In this document: positions 1-5,870 of the stretch, piece by piece
How the letters are laid out: every line of letters starts with the position of its first letter
Numbering within the stretch: the first letter of the stretch is position 1
Assembly: GCA_031262285.1 (NCBI GenBank)
Contig: JAISHZ010000185.1
Coordinates: forward strand, 1 to 11,603
Direction: 5' to 3'
Source: Lachnospiraceae bacterium
GTDB taxonomy: Bacteria > Bacillota_A > Clostridia > Lachnospirales > Lachnospiraceae
DNA: 11,603 nucleotides
The notes under the pieces: model-generated
What the model saw: the letters and a program-made list of their open reading frames with translations, nothing else
The model's database searches: none
What the model was told of the DNA's origin: nothing
Position numbers and translations under genes: made by a program

Positions 1-470
1 TGACTAGTCTTTACAATCGGACGACGGCGCGAAAAATGATAGAAGCCTATATGGAGAGCACAAAAAAAGGGAAAATCGGCGCATACCTCTATCTGGATTT
101 AGATGATTTTAAGCAGATGAATGATGCCAATGGACGTACTTTTTGTGATCGCGTACTTACCAAATTTGCGGGTATTATCAGCAACAATATTCGTAACGAC
201 GATATTGCTGCAAGAATTGGTGGAGACGAATTCATCATTTTTTTCAAAGATATGGTGAATGAGACAGTCGTCAACAGACAGATCGAACGACTTTTCGAAG
301 CTTTGCAGACATCACTCGAAGAGCAGGATTGCTCTATCAGCATCGGCGTGTCGTTGTACCCAAGAGACGGGGAAGATCTGAAAACACTGGAAGATCATGC
401 AGATCAAGCATTATATCAAGCCAAAAACATGGGTAAGAACCAATATTTTATATATGAAAGTGAGCAATAG
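1..470 (+). CDS. GGDEF-domain diguanylate cyclase, C-terminal part (cut by window edge)
   Basis: The reading frame is already open at the left edge (first full codon at base 3) and begins inside a GGDEF domain with LTSLYNR, the usual domain entry. GGDEF domains make the second messenger c-di-GMP from two GTP. The signature GGDEF is intact (bases about 219-233) and the product-inhibition I-site RxxD (RNDD) lies five residues before it. The metal and base-binding segment DLDDFKQMND is present and the domain closes normally with ALYQAKNMGKNQYFIYE. Odd: in the usual NDxxGHxxGD stretch the His is Arg and the second Gly is Cys (NDANGRTFCD), although the Asp is kept. Any sensory domain lies outside the window. 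The stop codon is followed immediately by the ATG of the PilT-like gene, so the two are probably co-transcribed and translationally coupled. An active cyclase is likely but not proven. Confidence 0.93.
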   Translation, partial: TSLYNRTTARKMIEAYMESTKKGKIGAYLYLDLDDFKQMNDANGRTFCDRVLTKFAGIISNNIRNDDIAARIGGDEFIIFFKDMVNETVVNRQIERLFEALQTSLEEQDCSISIGVSLYPRDGEDLKTLEDHADQALYQAKNMGKNQYFIYESEQ

Positions 471-1370
471 ATGCCTGAAATCGCTCAAATTAGAGATATT
501 CTAAACGCAGCATCGAAAGCGCACGCAAGCGATCTTCATTTCATCGCCGGTGCTGCCCCTACGATGCGGGTACACAAAAGATTACATGCGATAGACTATC
601 CGATTCTCACCGCAGCGGACATTTTGGATATTGTTCTTCAAATTATGTCTCCGACACAGCGCGAGAAATTTGAGGTAAGAGGGGAATTTGATTTTGCTTT
701 TTCGACACAATACGGTCGCTATCGCGTACATGCTTACCGGCAAATGGGTACGGTTGCATTGGCGTTTCGTCTCGTGGGACTGGGGATTCCCACGCCACAA
801 GAGGCAAAGATACCGGACAATGTGCTATCGCTTTCTCTCAAAAGGAGAGGATTGATACTGGTAACGGGATCTGCAGGAAGTGGGAAATCTACGACCTTGG
901 CTGTACTGATTGATGCAATTAACCGTAGACGAGAAGCGCACGTGGTAACATTGGAAGACCCTGTGGAATACCTTCATACACACAAACGTGCATTGATTAG
1001 CCAAAGAGAAATGGGTCTTGATTTTGAAGAGTATGAGTCTGCGTTGGAAGCGGTTCTCAGAGAAGATCCGGATGTGATCATGATCGGAGAGCTACGCACC
1101 CCCGCTGCCATTCGGGGAGCTTTATCAGCGGCTGAAGCCGGATACTTGGTGCTGGGTGCTATGCACACGATAAGCGCATCTGCTACGATAGAGCGAATTT
1201 GTGACGCGTATGGTTCCGGAGGGCAACACCAAGGAAGAATCGTGTTGTCCAATGTGTTGGAAGCGATGATAAGCCAACATTTGATTGCCACAGCGGATGC
1301 AACATCCAGTGCGGTATCCTTTGAAGTGTTGAATGTGGATGATAAAGTGAGACGTATGATTCGCGGGTAA
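471..1370 (+). CDS. pilT: PilT-like type IV pilus retraction ATPase, short C-terminus
   Basis: Secretion-superfamily hexameric ATPase of the PilT group, which depolymerises type IV pili for twitching and DNA uptake. Visible in order: the N-terminal domain with ASDLHFIAG (residues 19-27), Walker A GSAGSGKST (133-141), Asp box TLEDPVEYLH (160-169), a region matching the PilT consensus LINQREVG (175-182), Walker B with catalytic Glu in DPDVIMIGELR (199-209), and the His box MHTISAS (231-237). The protein ends at residue 299, just after DDKVRRMIRG, which matches the AIRNLIRE motif needed for retraction in known PilT proteins. Usual PilT length is about 340-350, so roughly the last 40 residues are missing. 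The GExRDxET motif is GELRTPAAI here. No strong ribosome binding site is seen; the start abuts the preceding stop codon, suggesting coupling. Neighbouring comM and dprA fit a DNA-uptake role. No pilB, pilC or pilin gene is in view. Confidence 0.88.
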   Translation: MPEIAQIRDILNAASKAHASDLHFIAGAAPTMRVHKRLHAIDYPILTAADILDIVLQIMSPTQREKFEVRGEFDFAFSTQYGRYRVHAYRQMGTVALAFRLVGLGIPTPQEAKIPDNVLSLSLKRRGLILVTGSAGSGKSTTLAVLIDAINRRREAHVVTLEDPVEYLHTHKRALISQREMGLDFEEYESALEAVLREDPDVIMIGELRTPAAIRGALSAAEAGYLVLGAMHTISASATIERICDAYGSGGQHQGRIVLSNVLEAMISQHLIATADATSSAVSFEVLNVDDKVRRMIRG

Positions 1371-1619
1371 ATGTGTGTAACAATGTTACGATTCACAAAT
1401 TGTATCACGTATAGTCGTAACTTCTGTATTGGACGAACTGTATTGTCGGAATTTCTGTATCGGCTCTGTACATCGATAAGCTGTAAAACAATAATCGGCG
1501 GACTCGTGTATTGTAGCGTTCTATTTTCTTTCATATGAATGTTGTTTTTGATCTACTCTGTTGTTTTCTTTTTCGTATTCTTGTATGTACAATCAATAAT
1601 TAAAATCGAATGAATCCCC

Positions 1620-1625
1620 TATAAT
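1620..1625 (+). promoter_or_regulatory. Possible -10 box upstream of comM
   Basis: A perfect TATAAT lies 368 bases before the comM start. No TTGACA-like hexamer is found at 16-18 bases upstream, and there is no TGn extension, so this is only a candidate. If used, it would give a leader of about 360 bases containing all five hairpins. Confidence 0.3.
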
Positions 1626-1707
1626 ATCGTTTAATCGAGTAGTGCACTGGTTTTTGAAAGCAAAAAAGCTTTGCGATTTTTTCATCGCTTTCAAACATTT
1701 GATGAGA

Positions 1708-1800
1708 AGCGGCGCTAACGCGACGAGAGGAGGTTAAATGTTTGTAAAAGTAAAGATCGATTAAAATTTTTATGGGTAGCGGTGCTACAGCGCCGAGAGG
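1708..1800 (+). repeat. Imperfect tandem 23-bp hairpin repeat, two copies 70 bp apart
   Basis: Copies at 1708-1730 and 1778-1800 match at 19 of 23 bases. Each folds as a 6-bp stem with a 4-base loop (1710-1725 and 1780-1795) followed directly by AGAGG. In copy 1 one stem pair is G-A; in copy 2 the same position is G-C. Another differing position changes a C-G pair to a T-G wobble. Copy 1 leads straight into AGGAGG and an ATG at 1738. Each copy also lies in a tiny open frame (1702-1737 and 1772-1819) with the shared peptide pattern M-x-S-G-A-x-A-x-R-G. Whether RNA or peptide is selected is unknown. Confidence 0.6.
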
Positions 1801-1855
1801 TGTGTATACGATTGATTGAGTGGATTTCATTCAAAAAAGGGATGGTGTCAATTGA

Positions 1856-1888
1856 TGCGAAAATATCTCCGTATTGATATTTTACGCA
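1856..1888 (+). other. Long stem-loop in comM leader
   Basis: TGCGAAAATATC pairs with GATATTTTACGCA around an 8-base loop: twelve base pairs with a single bulged A. It lies about 105 bases before the comM start. No U-run follows, so it is not an intrinsic terminator. Confidence 0.55.
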
Positions 1889-1924
1889 GAGTGAAATACA
1901 AAGTTCATGACGCAGAACGGACAA

Positions 1925-1947
1925 GTTTGAAAATAAAACTTTCAAAC
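1925..1947 (+). other. Perfect 8-bp stem-loop in comM leader
   Basis: GTTTGAAA (1925-1932) and TTTCAAAC (1940-1947) are perfectly complementary around a 7-base loop. This is the fourth of five hairpins between 1710 and 1978, suggesting an organised leader RNA ahead of comM. Confidence 0.5.
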
Positions 1948-1961
1948 GCCTTGATTAGAAC

Positions 1962-1992
1962 GCGCACCTTAGGCGCGCAGACGGGAGCAAAA
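1962..1992 (+). promoter_or_regulatory. Hairpin plus Shine-Dalgarno element of comM
   Basis: GCGCACC and GGCGCGC form a 7-bp stem with one A-C mismatch and a 3-base loop (1962-1978). It is followed by AGACGGGAGCAAAA and the ATG at 1993. GGGAG at 1983-1987 is the ribosome binding site, five bases from the start, which fixes the comM start at 1993. A near copy with the same stem length, loop length and spacing occurs at 7335-7365. Confidence 0.65.
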
Positions 1993-3528
1993 ATGTATAG
2001 TGCTATTTTATCAGGTGGGTTACAAGGAGTTTTTGCTTATATTGTTCATGTAGAGATCGATGTCGCGTCGGGGTTACCGGGATTTTCTATGGTAGGGTAT
2101 CTGGCGGGGGAGGTCAAGGAAGCCAGAGAGCGAGTCCTAGTGGCGCTGAAAAACACCGGTTTTGATCCCCCCGCTATGAAAATCACCGTAAATCTTTCAC
2201 CGGCTGATGTTCGCAAGGAAGGTACGGCATATGATTTGCCGATCGCCATTGGGATGCTCCAGTCAATGGGCCTTGTGGAGGAAGCTGCAACCAAAGATGT
2301 TTTGTTTTTAGGGGAATTGGGTTTAAACGGAGAAGTGAAATCCGTCAGGGGAGTTTTGCCGATTGTAAGACAAGCGGCAAAAGCGGGTTTTCGATGTTGT
2401 GTGGTTCCGATCGATAATGTCATGGAAGGAGCCGTGATCCCCGGTATTGAAGTGAGAGGGGCGCAAGACATCGTGCAAGTAATGCAATATCTACAAACTA
2501 ATGAAAGTGTAGAAGACCCAATGCCGGTAAAGAGGGTGGACACAGCGGCGCTCTTTGCGGAAGAAAATCTACCTCTGTATCTTGATTTTGCTGATGTCAG
2601 TGGACAACGTGCAGCGAAGCGTGCAGCAGAAATTGCTGCCGCAGGATTTCACAATCTGCTCATGAGTGGCGCTCCGGGTTCCGGCAAGAGCATGATCGCC
2701 AAACGAATAGCCGGAATCTTACCTCCGATTTCCATGGAGGAAAGTTTGGAAGTTTCTTCGATTTATAGTGTAGCAGGTCTTTTGGGTGAATCCCATTCTT
2801 TGATCGTCAGACGTCCTTTTCAAGCTCCCCATCACAACATTTCACAAGCCGCACTTACAGGAGGAAGCAGCATCCCGAGACCGGGATTGATCTCTCTTTC
2901 CCATAGAGGTGTTTTGTTCCTAGATGAATTACCCGAATATGGGAGATCGATTCTCGACAGTTTACGACAACCTTTAGAGGAGCATGAAGTGCAAGTGGCA
3001 AGGGTACACGGAAATGTGCGGTATCCTGCTCATTTCATGTTGGTATGCGCGATGAATCCCTGTCCTTGTGGCTACTATCCGGATCGAAATCGATGTACCT
3101 GCAAACAGACGGATGTGGAGCGTTATCAAGGGCGGGTGTCCGGACCGATCTTGGATCGTATCGACTTGTGTGTTGAAGTATTGCCAATGAAATGGAAGCA
3201 TCTGAAAAAGGAACGCCATATTGAAACCAGCAAGATGATTCGTGAAAGAGTCATGCAAGCCATTGAAATTCAAAGTTGTCGGTTTCAAGGTTCGAAATAT
3301 CAATTTAACAGCGAGATTGAAGCCGCTGATATAGAACGATATTGTCGATTAGGTACCAACGAGCAAAGGCAAATGGAGCAAATTTTTGAAAATATGGGTC
3401 TTAGCGCGAGAGGATATCATAGAATTTTGAAGGTGGCAAGAACAATCGCGGATTTGGATGGTGCAGATGAGATTCAAGAGAAACACTTGACAGAAGCGGT
3501 GTATTATCGACTGCCGGAACACCGGTAA
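1993..3528 (+). CDS. comM: ComM/YifB-family Mg-chelatase-like AAA+ ATPase
   Basis: ComM family; in other bacteria it is a hexameric helicase that promotes branch migration during natural transformation. The 511 residues match the family's usual length of about 500. An N-terminal ChlI/Lon-S5-like domain (1-170, with SPADVRKEGTAYDLPIAIG at 69-87) is followed by the AAA+ core. Walker A is GAPGSGKS (226-233) and Walker B is VLFLDELPEY (307-316). A Cys cluster follows (NPCPCG at 355-360, then C368 and C370, a likely zinc site), then RVSGPILDRIDL (381-392) and the C-terminal lid with SARGYHRILKVARTIADL (471-488). The start at 1993 is chosen because MYSAILSGGLQG is the family's normal N-terminus and GGGAG lies five bases upstream. 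An in-frame upstream extension to 1816 lacks family similarity and overlaps hairpins. It is 25 bases before dprA and probably in its operon. Confidence 0.95.
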   Translation: MYSAILSGGLQGVFAYIVHVEIDVASGLPGFSMVGYLAGEVKEARERVLVALKNTGFDPPAMKITVNLSPADVRKEGTAYDLPIAIGMLQSMGLVEEAATKDVLFLGELGLNGEVKSVRGVLPIVRQAAKAGFRCCVVPIDNVMEGAVIPGIEVRGAQDIVQVMQYLQTNESVEDPMPVKRVDTAALFAEENLPLYLDFADVSGQRAAKRAAEIAAAGFHNLLMSGAPGSGKSMIAKRIAGILPPISMEESLEVSSIYSVAGLLGESHSLIVRRPFQAPHHNISQAALTGGSSIPRPGLISLSHRGVLFLDELPEYGRSILDSLRQPLEEHEVQVARVHGNVRYPAHFMLVCAMNPCPCGYYPDRNRCTCKQTDVERYQGRVSGPILDRIDLCVEVLPMKWKHLKKERHIETSKMIRERVMQAIEIQSCRFQGSKYQFNSEIEAADIERYCRLGTNEQRQMEQIFENMGLSARGYHRILKVARTIADLDGADEIQEKHLTEAVYYRLPEHR

Positions 3529-3553
3529 GTATAGGAGGAGGAAGAGTAATAGA

Positions 3554-4768
3554 GTGATGATGGAAGAAAACATTTTTATGGAAGAAAGAGCAAAAACAGA
3601 AAAAATAGCAAAGATGGAAGAAAGAGCATACAGTTACTGGTTGAACAGTATACCGGGGATCGGCAATCGTAAAGCTGAGCAACTTTTGGAGGTGTTTGGG
3701 ACCCCGAGGCATATCTATGAAACAAAAGAAAATGAATATCGTGAGCTATTACCGGAAGAATTGTCAAAGCGACTTGACGATGCCAAAAAGAGTTGGGATA
3801 TAGCAGGTGAATATGAGAGTCTAATCAAGAAAGGGATATCCTACGCTGATAAATACGCGCCGGAATATCCCGGGAGACTTCTCGATATCCCGGACGCACC
3901 GCTAGGTATTTTCTACATAGGTCAACTTCCCGCAGATCACATTCTGACCGTAGCCGTCATCGGCGCACGCGAGTGTTCAGAATATGGTAAGTATGTGGCA
4001 GAAGAACTCGGACATTTTCTGGGCGAGCATGGAGTACAGGTCATCAGCGGTATGGCAAGAGGGATAGACGGATTGTCTCAAAGAGCAGCCTTAGAGAGTG
4101 GAGGTATCTCATTTGGCGTATTAGGAAGCGGCGTGGATGTCTGCTATCCCCCACAAAACAGGAGATTATATCAAAAATTAGTGGAAAGGGGTGGAGTGTT
4201 GTCATCCTATGCTCCCGGGACACAGCCTAAAGCGAACTTATTTCCGCCCAGAAATCGTATTGTCAGTGGCTTAGCGGATGCCTTAGTAGTGATCGAAGCA
4301 AGGCAAAAAAGCGGAACGCTAATCACAGTAGATATGGCGCTAGAACAAGGCAAGGAGGTATATGCGGTACCGGGTAGAGTTACCGATCGCTTGAGTGACG
4401 GCTGTAATAAACTGCTGAAACATGGCGCAGGGGTATTTCTATCACCGGCGGATTTCTTGGAAGAATTGGAGAGAAGTTTTCCACAAAAGCAGTTGTTGAC
4501 AGCCGCATCGGAAAAATCGTCGCAGGATATGGGCGCAGCTGACAAGACGAAGAAGGATTCATCCCCGGATAGCAAGGATAGAGAATCGAATAAACTATAC
4601 CAGAAGGTGCAAAAACAACTAGACTTTTACCCAAAATCCACGGAACAGATTTTTGCAGCCCTATCCAAACAGCTGGATTTCTCCGTAGTGCGGGATATGT
4701 TGATGCGGTTGTGCATTGAAGGGAAAGCTATGATTGTGGGGAATGGGTATTTTCAGATTCGATCCTAA
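3554..4768 (+). CDS. dprA: DNA-processing protein DprA (RecA loader)
   Basis: DprA/Smf binds incoming single-stranded DNA in the cytoplasm and loads RecA during transformation. Seen in order: an N-terminal helix-hairpin-helix-like segment (SIPGIGNRKAEQLLEVFG, 32-49); the Rossmann-like DNA-binding domain with VIGARECSEYG (135-145), SGMARGID (165-172), VLGSGVDVCYPPQN (189-202) and FPPRNRIVSGLADALVVIEA (230-249); then SGTLIT (253-258) and AVPG (271-274). A charged linker (about 310-348) leads to a C-terminal winged-helix domain (349-402). Small departures: LSQ instead of the common AAH after GID, and SSYAPGT instead of SEYPPGT. The start is uncertain. GTG 3554 is nearest the AGGAGGAGG at 3533-3541, but ATGs at 3557, 3560, 3578 and 3614 are in frame, the last two inside a short N-terminal repeat. 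It follows comM by 25 bases. Length of 404 residues is slightly above the usual 360-370. Confidence 0.95.
   Translation: MMMEENIFMEERAKTEKIAKMEERAYSYWLNSIPGIGNRKAEQLLEVFGTPRHIYETKENEYRELLPEELSKRLDDAKKSWDIAGEYESLIKKGISYADKYAPEYPGRLLDIPDAPLGIFYIGQLPADHILTVAVIGARECSEYGKYVAEELGHFLGEHGVQVISGMARGIDGLSQRAALESGGISFGVLGSGVDVCYPPQNRRLYQKLVERGGVLSSYAPGTQPKANLFPPRNRIVSGLADALVVIEARQKSGTLITVDMALEQGKEVYAVPGRVTDRLSDGCNKLLKHGAGVFLSPADFLEELERSFPQKQLLTAASEKSSQDMGAADKTKKDSSPDSKDRESNKLYQKVQKQLDFYPKSTEQIFAALSKQLDFSVVRDMLMRLCIEGKAMIVGNGYFQIRS
3560..3628 (+). repeat. Short in-frame repeats at the dprA 5' end
   Basis: ATGGAAGAAAGAGCA occurs at 3578-3592 and 3614-3628, and its first ten bases also at 3560-3569. The offsets are 18 and 36 bases, multiples of six codons, so the frame is kept and several extra possible start codons are created. 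The encoded stretch is a charged extension (MEERAK/MEERAY) ahead of the conserved DprA core. Confidence 0.6.
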
Positions 4769-5050
4769 AACTTTTTGCAATATCCTGTTCAATGCAAGAA
4801 AAACAAATAGAAAACATGCCAAAAATTAAAAACACTTACAACATCAATAGTAATACGTTATATTCCAAACAAACTTATATTCAAAACAACGAAAAACGCT
4901 TGCATTTTCAAGCGTTAAGCGATATATTTGAAAAAACATTAAAATATAATCAAGTATAAGATCGTATGGGTATCTAGTTGGTGAGGGTTGCTTCACACTC
5001 GCTGATGTTACAACGCAAACAGGAAACGTAATTGGAAAGGAAAGGATTCT
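4769..5050. other. AT-rich gap between dprA and the nitroreductase gene
   Basis: The first 190 bases are distinctly more A/T-rich than the genes on either side. An open frame at 4792-4959 could code for 55 Lys/Asn/Gln-rich residues, but it has no ribosome binding site and is probably chance. A perfect 8-bp inverted repeat lies at 4895-4916. TATAAT (4945-4950) and TATAAG (4955-4960) are -10-like but lack paired -35 boxes. The ribosome binding site of the next gene (AAAGGA) is at 5039-5045. Confidence 0.5.
4895..4916 (-). terminator. Possible intrinsic terminator reading on the minus strand
   Basis: AACGCTTG (4895-4902) and CAAGCGTT (4909-4916) form a perfect 8-bp stem with a 6-base loop. On the minus strand the stem is followed by TTTTTCGTTGTTTT, a terminator-like U-run; on the plus strand no U-run follows. 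Both flanking genes read plus, so it could block antisense transcription or simply be a structured remnant. Confidence 0.35.
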
Positions 5051-5563
5051 ATGAATGATGTATCAACAGTAATCAGAGAGCGAAGAAGTATCAGAAAATA
5101 CCAGAAAGGAAAAGAAATTCCACAAAATGACATAGATATGATGTTAGAGGCTGCTATGATGGCTCCTAGTGCAAATAATCAGAGACCATGGGAATTTATC
5201 GTAATCAAAAGCGAAGAGCTACGCAAGGAGATCATGAAAGTACATCCTTATGCCGGTTTTTTGGCGGATGCCTCGCTGGCTATAATCGTTTGCGGTAGAA
5301 ATCATCGTATAGAATCAGATACGCCCCAAGGTTATTGGGTGCAAGATTGCAGTGCTGCCACGGAAAATATACTGCTCCAAGCAGCAGGCCTAGGATACGG
5401 TACGGTGTGGTGCGGGGTATACCCAAGTATGGATAGAGTGGAAGCAATTATGAAACTTTTAAACTTAAGCAACATCCCTTTGAACGTCATTGCTGTGGGC
5501 GTACCGGATGAAAGTCCTGCAGCCAGAGGTTTTTATGACAAAGAGAGGGTCACCTATTTATAA
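5051..5563 (+). CDS. Nitroreductase-family FMN oxidoreductase
   Basis: Small flavoenzyme of the nitroreductase fold (170 residues, typical for the short subfamily), expected to be an FMN-binding homodimer reducing nitro, quinone or related substrates with NAD(P)H. Family signatures are clear: RERRSIRKY (9-17), the N-terminal FMN phosphate-binding segment; APSANNQRPWEFIVI (38-52); the central QDCSAATENILLQAAGLGYGTVWCG (98-122), the most conserved block; and the final PLNVIAVGVPDE (143-154). The C-terminus ends with FYDKERVTYL, matching members that close with a short basic tail. The physiological substrate cannot be told from sequence. AAAGGA lies five bases before the start. The gene stands alone between an AT-rich gap and a repeat cluster. 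Confidence 0.92.
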   Translation: MNDVSTVIRERRSIRKYQKGKEIPQNDIDMMLEAAMMAPSANNQRPWEFIVIKSEELRKEIMKVHPYAGFLADASLAIIVCGRNHRIESDTPQGYWVQDCSAATENILLQAAGLGYGTVWCGVYPSMDRVEAIMKLLNLSNIPLNVIAVGVPDESPAARGFYDKERVTYL

Positions 5564-5611
5564 ATAAAAGAAAGTATTACTACTCCAACATAATGTCTAG
5601 AATGTAAGGCT

Positions 5612-5686
5612 TTTTGGTATCGCTTATTACTATTCACGTACAGAGTCATGTACTGAAAGTTTTGGTATCGCTTGATACGATTCACG
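5612..5686. repeat. 27-bp direct repeat, two copies 48 bp apart
   Basis: Copies at 5612-5638 and 5660-5686 agree at 24 of 27 positions. Both begin TTTTGGTATCGCTT and end TTCACG. In the second copy GTATC-GCTT-GATAC forms a small stem-loop; in the first, two of the three differences disrupt that stem. A separate 5-bp hairpin (5638-5653) sits between the copies. Confidence 0.6.
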
Positions 5687-5735
5687 CGTTCGTCGCCTCA
5701 TTTTGATAGCTTATCAATGAACAGAATCGCACAAA

Positions 5736-5799
5736 GTAGGAGACAGTTTTTGGGGTCATACGTTATGTGGAGAGTCTAACACCCAAAACTGTCCCCTAC
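5736..5799. repeat. REP-like palindromic element
   Basis: The two ends form an inverted repeat of about 18 bp with one mismatch and one bulge: GTAGGAGACAGTTTTTGGG at 5736-5754 against CCCAAAACTGTCCCCTAC at 5782-5799. A short inner CATA-CGT-TATG stem (5757-5767) is present. The GGGGACAGTTTT...CTGTCCCC style of terminal palindrome resembles REP sequences mobilised by RAYT (Y1/IS200-like) transposases in many bacteria. No transposase gene is in this window. Assignment to that class is by resemblance, not search. Confidence 0.6.
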
Positions 5800-5800
5800 C

Positions 5801-5826
5801 CTGTGTAGTTCGTCCGGGATACACAG
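5801..5826. other. Hairpin beside the REP-like element
   Basis: CTGTGTA (5801-5807) and TACACAG (5820-5826) are perfectly complementary around a 12-base loop. It lies one base after the palindrome and 45 bases beyond the stop of the minus-strand hydrolase. It lacks a U-run; it may belong to the repeat element. Confidence 0.4.
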
Positions 5827-5870
5827 CCTTTGAACCTTAGCTCGGCAAAAACAGGAATCGTTACAAGAAA

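Larger units (their letters stand above)
1371..1992 (+). other. 622-bp gap between pilT and comM, without a convincing gene but rich in hairpins
   Basis: No frame here has a recognisable protein with a ribosome binding site. Items seen: a 7-bp perfect inverted repeat with a 23-base loop (1385-1391 with 1415-1421); a degenerate CTGTAT-type repeat (starts at 1424, 1438, 1455, 1465); a TATAAT at 1620-1625 without a recognisable -35; and an A/T-rich inverted region at 1656-1695. Five hairpins then follow between 1710 and 1978. There is no clear intrinsic terminator for pilT. The second half probably belongs to the comM transcript as a structured leader. Confidence 0.6.
5564..5870. other. Non-coding repeat and hairpin cluster
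   Basis: Between the convergent nitroreductase and hydrolase genes there is no gene, but several repeats: two 27-bp direct repeats (5612-5638, 5660-5686), small hairpins at 5638-5653 and 5703-5717, a 64-bp REP-like palindrome (5736-5799), and a 7-bp perfect hairpin (5801-5826). None has a U-run on either side, so no standard terminator can be assigned to either gene. Confidence 0.65.

Noticed and set aside
1424..1475. Degenerate CTGTAT repeat as a regulatory array
   Set aside because: Irregular spacing (14, 17, 10) and short matches; not distinguishable from chance.
974..1534. Long minus-strand open frame overlapping pilT
   Set aside because: It is the antisense shadow of pilT coding sequence, with no recognisable protein features or start signal.
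1371..1535. 54-residue open frame starting directly after the pilT stop
   Set aside because: No ribosome binding site, Cys-rich and low in typical coding character, same frame as pilT; looks like chance openness.
1816..1992. In-frame upstream extension of ComM giving 59 more residues
   Set aside because: The extension has no similarity to the ComM/YifB N-terminus, lacks a good ribosome binding site, and overlaps three hairpins; GGGAG and the family start point to 1993.
1700..1992. c-di-GMP (GEMM), glycine or SAM riboswitch before comM
   Set aside because: The GGDEF neighbour made this attractive, but the conserved core sequences of those classes are not present.
2046..2543. Minus-strand open frame of 165 residues inside comM
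   Set aside because: Fully antisense to the conserved ComM N-terminal domain; Ser/Thr/Pro-rich composition typical of a shadow frame.
4792..4959. 55-residue Lys/Asn/Gln-rich open frame after dprA
   Set aside because: No ribosome binding site, strongly A/T-driven composition and a hairpin inside it; not enough to call a gene.
4960..5040. FMN riboswitch upstream of the nitroreductase
   Set aside because: No RFN-element core is seen; only weak 4-bp pairing around 4982-4996.
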